Shown here one piece after another: positions 55,546 to 64,000 of a stretch of DNA of 64,000 bases. Source of the stretch: Lucinisca nassula (lineage: Eukaryota; Mollusca; Bivalvia; Lucinida; Lucinidae); NCBI GenBank assembly GCA_963580285.1, contig OY757014.1, positions 13,034,725 to 13,098,724 of the forward strand, in the 5' to 3' direction. The notes beneath the pieces were generated by a model, which made no database searches, had not been told where the DNA came from, and was given only the letters and a program-made list of their open reading frames with translations. The number at the start of each line of letters is the position of its first letter. The stretch's first letter is position 1. A program made the position numbers and the translations under genes.

Positions 55546-56016
55546 GTGAGTTTTAAGGGGAGTGGGTACACCTTCAGGGGAGGAAACTCTTTCAAAAGTA
55601 TTTTTGTCTCCCATGTCAAAAGGGGGTCAACTCTTAAAGGAAAGAATTTGCTCCTTAGGAGGAAATTCTTTCCTTTAAGAGTAGACCCCATTTCAGCAAG
55701 ACTGAGCCTATGGAAAAGCGAACAGGAAGTCCCGAAAGTTGTCTCCCTTTGAAAAATGGCCGAAAAATGTTCCAGGTGTTCCCATTCCCCTTAAGCACAG
55801 AAAATCCGGTAGTTTATGTATTGCATCTCGTTTACAAGTCTTTTGTAACATCCATTTTATGTAGAGAAAGATGTCATTGGTTTAAACATATGTTTTTCAA
55901 AAGGATAGTGTTTTGCAAAGATACAAATACACAGGATTAGAATGGAAGCTATAAGATTATTTAGCATGATTAGTTCTGCTCCTAGACTGACAAACATAAA
56001 TGGCGTAAATATACAT
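55546..56016. other. Intronic sequence
   Basis: Contains an inverted pair GGGGTCAACTCTTAAAGGAA / TTCCTTTAAGAGTAGACCCC with CTCCTTAGGAGG between (55623-55690), a hairpin of about 70 bp. Confidence 0.7.
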
Positions 56017-57067
56017 TCTTGCATAAATACCTATGCGCATGGCTGTTTGAAGCCATTGTCAAATGGACCGAAAGCCGTGCTCAAACAGCAAAAACTATGT
56101 TCAAATCATGAAATTCGCGTGCTGTTTGAACATGGATTTTTAGCTTTTGATATCACAAGACAGGCCTTGCTTTGTTAACGCTACGTTGAGCGACGTAGCG
56201 TTATCGCCCTGAACGTAGCGTTTAGGGTTCTTTGATGACGTCAGTGGGTTACTGCATGACAACGTCATTTTAAACAACATTCTGAACTGCCCGCCATTTT
56301 GGTTTGGCTGTCACATTTGAAGAGTTTATATGGAATTTATATGGAGCTTTTGGGCGTTTTCGTCCATTTGCGGTCGGATTCGTAAGTTATGCAAGAACAA
56401 TGATCATCCATGGTTATTTCATTGCATTAACACTTGCCGGATCCCTCGGAAGATATTTGAACATTCGGCCTAGCGGCCTCATGTTAAAACAGCTTCCTCG
56501 GGATCCGGCAAATGTTAATGCATGAAAAACCATGGTTGATTATAGGGATCAACCATGGTTTTTCATGCATTAACATTTGCCGGATCCCGAGGAAGCTGTT
56601 TGAACATGAGGCCGCTAGGCCGAATGTTCAAATATCTTCCGAGGGATCGGGCAAATGTTAATGCAATGAAATAACCATGGATGATCGTTGTTCTTGCATA
56701 ACTTACGAATCCGAGAGCAAATTTTGACGAAAACGCCCAAAAGCTCCATATAAATTCCATATAAACTCTTCAAATGCGATAGGCAAACCAAAATGGCGGC
56801 CAGTTCAGAATGTTGTTTACGATGACGTTGTCATGCAGTGACGGCATCATAGAACTCTAAAACGCTACGTTCCGGGCTATAACGTTACGTCGCTCAACGT
56901 AACGTTAACAAAGCAAGGCCCGTCTTGTGATATCAAAAGCTCAAAATCTATGTTCAAACAGCACGCGAATTTCATGATTTGAACATGGTTTTTGCTGTTT
57001 GAGCACGGCATTCGGTCCATTTGACAATGGTTTCAAACAGCCATGCGCATAGGTATTTATGCAAGAA
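56017..57067. repeat. 1.05-kb imperfect palindrome
   Basis: Arms of about 515 bp (56017-56540 and 56548-57067), roughly 90-95% alike by eye, around TATAGGG. Outer ends TTCTTGCATAAATACC / GGTATTTATGCAAGAA. The two open frames at 56304-56525 and 56563-56760 are the same sequence read on opposite arms. A fold-back element is the likely explanation. Confidence 0.9.
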
Positions 57068-57462
57068 CCCTATAATCACAGAACTCGAAGAAATCCGACG
57101 TCAGAATCTGATTAGCTGGTATTTGATTTTATACAATTGGGGATGACTTTTATATTTAGATTAAACTATTAGAATATTTTATTCTGAGTCGACAATCGTA
57201 TGTAATTCCCAGAAATGGTCTCGAAACTTACCCAGGTATAGTTCGAACAATTTGACATGAGACTGACCTTTTTGCAAGGAATAAATTAGTCAATCCTATC
57301 GCCTAATACGTCGGCCTTCGTAAAGATCGCGTGAATTTTCGGCATCTCAAGAATAGCGACCCATTTACCGAACTCTATGTATTGTATAACAATATTGCCA
57401 ACTTCGGAAAACGACGAAGACAAACATATGCATTCAGTCGGGTGTGAAATTATGTTAATAGA
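57068..57462. other. Intronic sequence, no feature recognised
   Basis: AT-rich, nothing supported. Confidence 0.5.
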
Positions 57463-57755
57463 GTTCGGTTCGATCCCGGGCCGCGACATACCAAAGTCGT
57501 TAAAAATGGTACTAGTTGCTCCTCGTTTGGCACTCAGATTTACGGGGTAGAGCTAGGACTGGTCGACCCAGTGTCAGGATAATGTGACTGGGTGTGGTAT
57601 CGTGTAATGTGTCTGGGACATGATACTTCAGTGAGGCAGCACTATAAAAGTGAGCATTGAGCTCCCTGTCGCAACCAGACACCGTCGTGATATGACTGAA
57701 AAATTGTTGAAAGCGACGTTAAACCCGAATTCACATACACACACACACACACATG
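57463..57755 (+). mobile_element. tRNA-derived SINE S1, 5'-truncated
   Basis: Begins at the B box (GGTTCGATCCCGGGCCGCGA) and runs to GCGACGTTAAACCCGAATTC and (CA)n. The flanking words TTAATAGAGTTC (57452 and 57755) form a target-site duplication. Confidence 0.88.
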
Positions 57756-58512
57756 TTAATAGAGTTCAACAGTCTCAGGTCAATTTGTTCGCACTATAGT
57801 TGGACGATATCCCTCAGTACGAACGTTTATACTTGGCTGGTACAGAACAGTTTATTTTACCATCCAGTCATTCCATTAAACATTAAATTTCCAAATTGCT
57901 GTTCATTATTCCTGAATTTACAGTCTTTCCACTTTAAGTGGATGTGTTTTTTATGAGATACCGTTGAAAAAAGTAAAGTCATTTTATGGAAAAATTACAT
58001 ACCCCTCTTTCTATTAGTTCCTATCGGAAATCGCCTTGAAACTATGACCATGGGTCAAAATACGAGATCATCATTTTTTTTAAAAATCCATAATTGTTCA
58101 TATTTCGTCAAACTAAATTATCGAATTGGCACTTCTGCTGGGAAAACAATAGGTAATGTTTTACAAGAAAACTATCTAAAGGACGGCGGAACAAAATCAT
58201 ATCGAACTATGGCACTTAATTCTGTCAAACAGGCACATGTATCCAAGCGAGCGAGCTCCTCCAGGTATTGAGACACAGCAAAGTGGGCAAAAAAAAAAAA
58301 AAACAAAAAAAAAAAAAAAAACCGACGTTATCGTTCTGGATCTTCATTTCTTGTCATGTTACGATCGCAAATTCCGTTTTGCGGCTCCGCTGCTTCATCG
58401 CTGTATAATTTCCGACCGCAAAACCAACAGTTTTCCTTCCCGAATGACAATTTTCAACCAAATTATCCCCCTAAAAACCACAAAATATCATCTGAATGAT
58501 GCAATGGTGTAT
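57756..58512. other. Intronic sequence
   Basis: Poly-A runs at 58290-58320. Possible splice-like signals at 58229 and 58264 are too weak to call an exon. Confidence 0.4.
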
Positions 58513-58758
58513 TATATGGGCCCCGTCAAGCGATTTTGGTACTTATCGCCTATGCGAGCAGCGAAGGTTCAGGCGAGCCTGCGCATCCGCGCAGTCTCGC
58601 CAGAACATTCGCTGCTCGCTCATACAAGCAGTGAATCAAGAGGAACCTTCAGACAGAAAGCCATATCCCTGGCCCCTCTGAATGGCTGGGCATGCGCAGT
58701 TAAAATTTGTCATGACGGAATGCTCGAAGACACAAATTCGCTTTGCGGGGCTAATATC
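58513..58758 (+). mobile_element. MITE family B, full copy
   Basis: Same ends as 53232-53474. The long open frame at 58237-58779 runs through it and is not a gene. Confidence 0.88.
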
Positions 58759-58914
58759 ATGCAATATCCGTTAGTTTGAGTACGGAAACCAAAGGAGGCA
58801 GCCAAAGTGTGTAATGTATAAATGGGGACAACACACGGTTTGTGACTACACACGGGGACTACACACTGGTTACTATCGCTTAAGCCGGTGCTAGGAGGCG
58901 TATGCAGCCTTGCA

Positions 58915-59015
58915 ACTATATTGCTGTGCATGAAGAGACTCAATAAAACCGAGCCTCCGATTTTAGTTCTTTATGTGTTCTCTCTTTCCAAAGGCAACCT
59001 TTTAGCTTTTTGTTT
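58915..59015. repeat. Short dispersed repeat shared with 6736-6840
   Basis: TGCATGAAGAGACTCAATAA and AAAGGCAACCTTTTAGC. Confidence 0.55.
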
Positions 59016-59156
59016 ACTGAAAACACTTTCTTGCGCTGAACGGATAATTTGAATAATGATGTTCCATTTTAATTTATAATTAAGAGTTTTTTTTGTTTCT
59101 ACACTTCTACAATGTACCCGAAAGATGTGTAATATATTTCACTCTCATAATTATGC

Positions 59157-59403
59157 TATATGAGCCCCGCCAAGCGAATTTGTGTCTTCCAGCATTCCGT
59201 CATGACAAATTTTAACTGCGCATGCTCAGCCATTCAGAGGGGCCAGGGATATGGCTTTATGTCTGAAGGTTCCTCTTGATTCACTGCTTGTATGAGCAAG
59301 CAGCGAAGGTTCTGGCGAGACTGCGCGGATGCGCAGGCTCGCCTGAACCTTCACTGCTCGCATAGGCGATAAGTACCAAAATCGCTTGACGGGGCCCATA
59401 TGA
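59157..59403 (-). mobile_element. MITE family B, full copy, inverted
   Basis: Ends ATATGAGCCCCGCCAAGCGA and CGCTTGACGGGGCCCATAT. Confidence 0.88.
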
Positions 59404-59551
59404 TGATACAGCAACGCATGTTTTCAGAGAGTTTATCAGTAGTTGTTAACCATGATTATGTACATCACGTATCGACTGGAGTATGCGAGGCGCCAGCATC
59501 GGATACCGCACTCTGGTGAGTATGCAATGCTTGTACATGAGCAACGTAATC

Positions 59552-59815
59552 TATCACGAAAACAAGCCTATATAATTTCGACCCCCTTGAATCCCACTTT
59601 TATATAGAAAATCAGGAGGTCACTGGGGTTAACCTTATTTTTTTTTATTTCTGCTTTAAACTGTAGATTGTGGGTACTCGTTAGAAAGGCGGTTCTAACG
59701 AGTACTTACAATCTATATTTTGAACAGAAATAAGAAAATATGACAATTTTTCATTTTAAATTTTTTTCGGCGGGAAAGTTTACAATGTATTTGTATAGGC
59801 GTGTTTTCGTAATGC
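59552..59815. mobile_element. MITE family A, full copy
   Basis: Ends CACGAAAACAAGCCTATATA / TATAGGCGTGTTTTCGTAAT; hairpin centre shortened (GTTAGAAAGGCGGTTCTAAC). Confidence 0.85.
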
Positions 59816-60109
59816 ACAGTGAATATAATGTACTCCATCTTTTAAGAAGGTAGCTAACCGTGCGTATAAAAGTTGACCAATTTCCTACTTGGACTGTTAC
59901 AATGTAAACTTAAACTCAGTTTCAGACACCTTAAGAGTGGTTTGATACCTCTCTAGCTTAGTCACACTTTCTGTTTTCACTAAGGCCATGGCTTTGCTAG
60001 CCCAATATTTCTTCTGTAAAAGTTACATACCTCGCACATGCAAGACAATTGTGCTGCTTTAGGCAAAGAAGTTTTCATTAACCCATGATGCCTAGCGCCC
60101 CATTTTCGG

Positions 60110-60200
60110 TACATTGGCAAACAGCGTAATAATACTATACCAAGTTCAGACGTCATAGAACGCACCGTCTGATCTGGGTATACACTGTCCAAACATAAAT
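60110..60200. mobile_element. MITE family D, diverged
   Basis: GGCAAACAGCGTAATAATAC / GATCTGGGTATACACTGTCC around AGACGTCATAGAACGCACCGTCT. Confidence 0.65.
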
Positions 60201-60329
60201 TTCTTTAAAACTTAACACAAACTAAACGAACCATATAATAGAAAATTGACCTTCCCAAACTCATCAGTTGGAAGATTCCATTATATGGGTTATGTGAGCC
60301 GCACCAAACGAAAAGGTGCCTTCGAGCAT

Positions 60330-60628
60330 GTTTTTGTTTGATTTGAGGTTTAACGTCCCCGTCAACACTGTATATGTCAGTTTAGAGACGTTGCTTCCAG
60401 TATTGTGGGACTTTTATCCGACATTGAGATGAAATGACATCTCACTCCCTGTCGCCCAATGAAACCACTATGGTTTATAAGCATTGGACGGTCCGACTCG
60501 CACCGCTTTTCCTGGGAAGGCTTAGATCCTGTTTTACCATCACTCGTATGCGGTCGGTTTCAGCTCTGCGTGGAAGCATCATGCAACCCATCTATTTCTT
60601 CAAGCCCCGATGGGCGGGGTCGACCTTC
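60330..60628 (+). repeat. Dispersed repeat family C
   Basis: Plus-strand copy from GAGGTTTAACGTCCCCGTCA to CCCCGATGGGCGGGG. Confidence 0.82.
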
Positions 60629-60829
60629 GAGCATGTGTGCACATGGAAGTCACAATGCAGCCTGTATAAAGATTTAGTTATACCGAATCCCGTCTAAAGA
60701 AAAACTGTCTTCGACCCGGTGTGCTGTTAAGCTTCATAGACTTGCTACAGTTTTGAAATTTTAGAGACTATATAGCTTGTATACAACTATATTGTATTTT
60801 TTCTGCCGAAAAAGCAGTGTGTATACTGT

Positions 60830-61430
60830 ACCAAATTTGGTCTCCACAGGCCAATTAATAAAAAAAGTTGTATTCACAAGCATTTTCATGAAAAATTTAC
60901 CGCCCCGCCCCCCCCCCCCCCCCATGGCCCCAGGTGTCATTTGGAAAATTTGGATACCTTCATGCACATCTGCAGTCCCTGAGCAACATGTGTAGCAAGT
61001 TTGGTCACTAGAGACCAAGTAATAAAAAAGTAGTTGCATTCACAAGCATTTTCTTGAAAATTGGACCTTTGACCTCAACCCCAAGACACCAGGGGTCTGA
61101 TCAAAGTGTGGATACCTTCATGTTCATCTGCAGTCCCAAAGCAATATGTGTACCAAGTTTGGTCACCATAGGCCAAAAAAAAGTAGTTGCATTCACAAGC
61201 ATTTTCTTGAAAATTGGACCTTTGACCTCAATCCGTGATACCAGGGGGTCCGATCAAAGTGTAGATACCTTCGTGTTCATCTGCAGTCCCAAAGCAATAT
61301 GTGTACCAAGTTTGGTCACCATAGGCCAAAAAAAAGTAGTTGCATTCACAAGGTTTGTGACAGACGGAAGACTGGACGGACGGTCGGATGGACGGACAGA
61401 CGGACGTCCGAACAGACACCTGAGACGAAA
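60830..61430. repeat. Tandem repeat array with GAC-rich end
   Basis: Four units of about 140 bp (ACCAAGTTTGGTCACCATAG, GCATTTTCTTGAAAATTGGA, CTTCATGTTCATCTGCAGTC), ending GACGGACGGTCGGATGGACG. The reading frame across it is repetitive. Confidence 0.85.
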
Positions 61431-61852
61431 CTAATATACCAGTTTTCTTTTAAGCGTGTATAAAATATAGTTCCCGATACGGGTGGGTGCGTGGGGGGTA
61501 ACAATTATAACAATTATAATCAAAGGATATTTTTTTCTTATTTATTTAAATAAATACTTAACAAGTAACCACAACATAGGTTCCTTAAAACTATTAATCG
61601 TTATCTTGCTGTTCTCGACATCCCCTATCTGCAAACAGTTTGTGACTTTGTAGGAATAAATTACATCAAGTAATCTGATTGGTTCAAAGTCATCAAATAT
61701 CGCCCCCGCCCATCGAGGCTGGAAGAAATAGATTTGGCTGCATGCTGCTTCCACACAGAGCTGAAACTGACCACACATGAGTACTGGTAAACTGTTTAGA
61801 AGGACTAAGACTGCCCAGGCAAAGTAATGTGAGTCAGACCAACCAGTGCATA

Positions 61853-63183
61853 TACGAGGACTGCTCAAATATGAATGCAAGTAGAACGTTTTCTCATGCA
61901 CTAATGTGAAAATCACCTGGAAATAAATATCACAGCGTAGAAAAACATTTTACCTATACATTGATACCAAACCTGTTAAAATCCGTTGACTTTAGCCATG
62001 TATATCGTTCGATAAACACTGTCTGCTCTTGTATACTAATACAAAACATGGTTGGAAGAAGGTCAGAGTACGCCATTGAAATACGGTCCTATATTAAGAA
62101 TCGTTGTATTCTTGGTATACGTTGCAAAGACACTTTTGATGAAATATGTTCGGTTTATGGGCATTATGGAATGTCTGTTCCAACAGTTTTTCGTTGGTGT
62201 AAGAAATTCAGCTGTGTGCTAGGCTCAACAGAAGATGCACCACATGATTGTCGGCCGAAAAGAGCAACATCTGCCAAGATGGTTGCTAGACTGAAAGAAA
62301 TAGTTGCTACCGATGCACGATACACCACTAGGCAAGTAGCTAGTATGGTAGGCATCTCATTAGGAGCAGCTCATACAATTCTGAAACGGGATTTGAAAAT
62401 GAGAAAGATCTGTGCTAGATGGATTCCCCATCTGTTGACAGATGAGCAGAAAAAGACACGCGTTCAGTGCGCCAAGTGCTGCTTAAAAAGTTACCAAATT
62501 ACAATGCACGGTCTTTCGCTAATGTCGTCACAGGTGACGAGACATGGATTCACTTTTTTGAGCCAAAACGAAAGATTCAGGACAAAATATGGACAACAAA
62601 GTATTGCAAAAGACCATGCATTGCAAAGCGGACCATGAGCGTCAAGAAGGTAATGTATGCCATATTCTTTTCAAATCTATTCAGGTTGCTGTGCCTAAAG
62701 GCAAATCTGTAAAAGCGAAGTTTTACAAGAATAAAGTTCTTCGAAAATTGAAGAAATATTTCAAAGAACGAAGACCCGCAACTGGTTTGGCCAATGTCAG
62801 GTTGCTACATGACAATGCGTCATCGCACAAGGCGTTCATTGTGCAAGACTATCTGAAGCAGGAAAAGGTTGTTGAACTCCCTCACCCCCCGTATTTCCCT
62901 GACCTTGCCCCGTGTGACTTTTTTTGTTCCCGCAGCCGGAAAAATACCTTTCTGGTCGAAAATTTGTACAGCGCAAACACCTCGGTTCTGCAATATTCCC
63001 ACGCCGTCATAGTATACCTCGAAAAGACTACCAAAATGCATTCAATGATTGGATCAGAAGACTGAAAGTTTGTATATCTGTTAAAGGGGAATACTTTGAG
63101 GGGACAAAATAAATTTTCATCGAAATCTATCACGGAATCATTTTTATATGCTTAGTTGCATTCATATTTGAACAGTCCTCGTA
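61853..63183 (+). mobile_element. mariner-family DNA transposon (complete ends, dead transposase)
   Basis: Element 61855-63181 (1327 bp) flanked by the TA target duplication (61853-61854 and 63182-63183). Terminal inverted repeats of about 26 bp: CGAGGACTGCTCAAATATGA and the reverse complement of TCATATTTGAACAGTCCTCG, one mismatch within these 20 bp. One transposase reading frame, broken. Confidence 0.95.
62048..63112 (+). pseudogene. mariner transposase with three frameshifts
   Basis: Would cut and paste the element at TA sites. It starts with ATG at 62048 (MVGRRSEYAIEIRSYIKNRC). The N-terminal half carries helix-turn-helix DNA-binding regions (TFDEICSVYGHYGMSVPTVF; TTRQVASMVGISLGAAHTIL). 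Catalytic residues are all still present: VTGDETWIHFF, LLHDNASSH, and PDLAPCDFF, with 34 residues between the second and third Asp (DD34D, mariner). Frameshifts lie near 62475-62490, near 62665-62680 and near 62920-62935; it ends with TAA at 63110-63112. The length, about 350 residues if continuous, matches the family. Confidence 0.93.
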
Positions 63184-63308
63184 AGCCTTTTGTTTTCATT
63201 AGGTTGCGGGGCTTGAGACGTCTTTCCATCTCAATGACGGGTAAAAGTCCCACAAAATTGGAAGCAACATCTCCGAAATGACATAAATAGTGTTGACCTC
63301 AATTCAAA

Positions 63309-63420
63309 CAAACAAATTAAAGTCAGAAATGGGTGTGGCTAAACTAATTATTCAACAGGATAAGGGTTAAGGAAACGTATCCTATAATAATCCTTCTTAA
63401 CGCTGCCCCCACCCCCTCCG
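63309..63420. other. Intronic spacer
   Basis: Nothing recognised. Confidence 0.5.
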
Positions 63421-63423
63421 CCA

Positions 63424-63464
<41 letters not shown>
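63421..63464. repeat. (CA)n microsatellite
   Basis: About 19 units. Confidence 0.95.
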
Positions 63465-63466
<2 letters not shown>

Positions 63467-63505
63467 CTACCATGAAAACAGCCGATTACTATTTTGTGTT
63501 TCTAG

Positions 63506-63615
63506 GACATGTTCCAAAACGCATATAAAAGGCAAAAACTGTGTTGGCAGTGCAGTGAATTTTCAAGGCTGGGATGATATGATAGTCAAATTCGACAGCT
63601 TCAAACCACCAAAAG
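63506..63615 (+). CDS. Candidate further exon of the host gene (110 nt)
   Basis: Acceptor TTTGTGTTTCTAG and donor AAAAG|GTAAGG. The only open phase encodes TCSKTHIKGKNCVGSAVNFQ followed by GWDDMIVKFDSFKPPK. Two Cys residues fit a secreted protein. It needs a preceding exon ending in phase 2, whereas 55488-55545 ends in phase 1, so at least one exon between them is missing from this annotation, or the two belong to different genes. Confidence 0.5.
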
Positions 63616-63835
63616 GTAAGGTATACAACTCTACACACTTCATTCCATTTTTTGTCACTTGATCCCATCAATTAATGAACACGTTAAGGAAAAAGTGTCC
63701 TTTACCAAGGTTTGTATTAATTGTCTTGTTCAAAGTTTTTTTTTTTTTAAATTCAATTTTTCATGTCAATGCCTTCAAGCATAAATTTTAGGCTTGTTTG
63801 TTTGAATTTAACGGCCCAATCAACAGTATTTAGAT
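63616..63835. other. Intronic spacer
   Basis: Nothing recognised apart from a T run near 63738. Confidence 0.5.
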
Positions 63836-64000
63836 CATATGGGCCCCGTCAAGCGATTTTGGTACTTATCGCCTATGCAAGCAGCGAAGGTTCAGGCGAG
63901 CCTGCGAATTCGCGCAGTCTCGCCAGAACCTTCGCTGCTCGTTCATACAAGCAGTGAATCAAGAGGAACCTTCAGACAGAAAGCCATATCCCTGCCCCCT
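63836..64000 (+). mobile_element. MITE family B, cut by the window end
   Basis: Left end ATATGGGCCCCGTCAAGCGA and first two thirds of the element. Confidence 0.88.

Larger units (their letters stand above)
61690..63308 (-). repeat. Dispersed repeat family C, split by a mariner
   Basis: Left part 61690-61854 and right part 63182-63308 together form one minus-strand copy; compare 25727-26027. Confidence 0.9.

Noticed and set aside
56304..56760. Two similar open frames on opposite strands.
   Set aside because: They are the two arms of one palindrome, not two genes.
58231..58264. A short exon between AG and GT that would fit the phase after 55545.
   Set aside because: Weak splice signals next to a poly-A region and only about 33 nt; could be chance.
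58237..58779. A 180-codon open frame.
   Set aside because: Most of it lies across a poly-A run and a family B MITE; four other MITE copies show the same frame pieces.

Overview
Eukaryotic, AT-rich, intron-scale DNA made almost entirely of transposable elements and their debris. No prokaryotic gene organisation is present. The best guess is a bivalve mollusc, probably a clam. The reasons are abundant Penelope-like elements with permuted domains (Naiad type) carrying in-frame UGA codons, tRNA-derived SINEs, many small hairpin MITEs and GAC-rich tandem repeats of molluscan style. The species is an inference; no rRNA or mitochondrial marker is present.

Layout. 1-9.45 kb: a tandem, partly inverted cluster of Naiad-like Penelope retroelements, mostly on the minus strand. 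One copy is nearly complete (GIY-YIG endonuclease, then a CxC linker, then reverse transcriptase). Another copy is interrupted by a 0.5-kb retrozyme-like element carrying two hammerhead ribozymes. A 455-bp tandem duplication closes the cluster. 9.5-16 kb: MITEs, simple repeats and an 831-bp near-perfect palindrome. 16-21.7 kb: a 1.4-kb direct duplication whose second copy later received a tRNA-derived SINE and a 5'-truncated Naiad with an open reverse transcriptase frame. 22.1-28.6 kb and 28.8-32.4 kb: two neighbouring LTR elements, each with LTRs, target-site duplication and primer-binding site. Each has only one coding gene, a coiled-coil protein; in the second the coiled coil is flanked by zinc knuckles. 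No pol is visible. 32.4-38.4 kb: SINE and tandem repeats, a LINE remnant split by a MITE, another hammerhead-bearing fragment, and a tandem pair of Naiad remnants. 38.8-42.5 kb: a satellite-like array that inverts in the middle and contains a 200-N gap. 43.5-51.8 kb: a pair of about 1-kb inverted repeats enclosing 6 kb of other repeats. 53.6-63.6 kb: the only plausible host-gene sequence, three well-bounded exons on the plus strand (the first encodes a signal peptide). Their introns hold a 1.05-kb palindrome, SINEs, MITEs and a DD34D mariner nested inside an older repeat.

How it fits together. The window reads as layers of insertions. Autonomous-type machinery present here is the Naiad endonuclease/RT and the mariner transposase, both broken in the copies seen except for one open RT frame. 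Parasites of such machinery are also present: the hammerhead retrozymes, the gag-only LTR elements, the SINEs and the MITEs. Nested insertions and target-site duplications give a relative order for several events.

The observations I consider strongest are: (1) UGA codons in frame at conserved positions of the Naiad polyprotein, consistent with selenocysteine; (2) a retrozyme with two near-identical hammerhead ribozymes 381 nt apart; (3) two adjacent gag-only LTR elements of shared design. All coordinates were read by eye; element ends are exact where a target-site duplication is quoted and otherwise good to roughly 5-20 bp.
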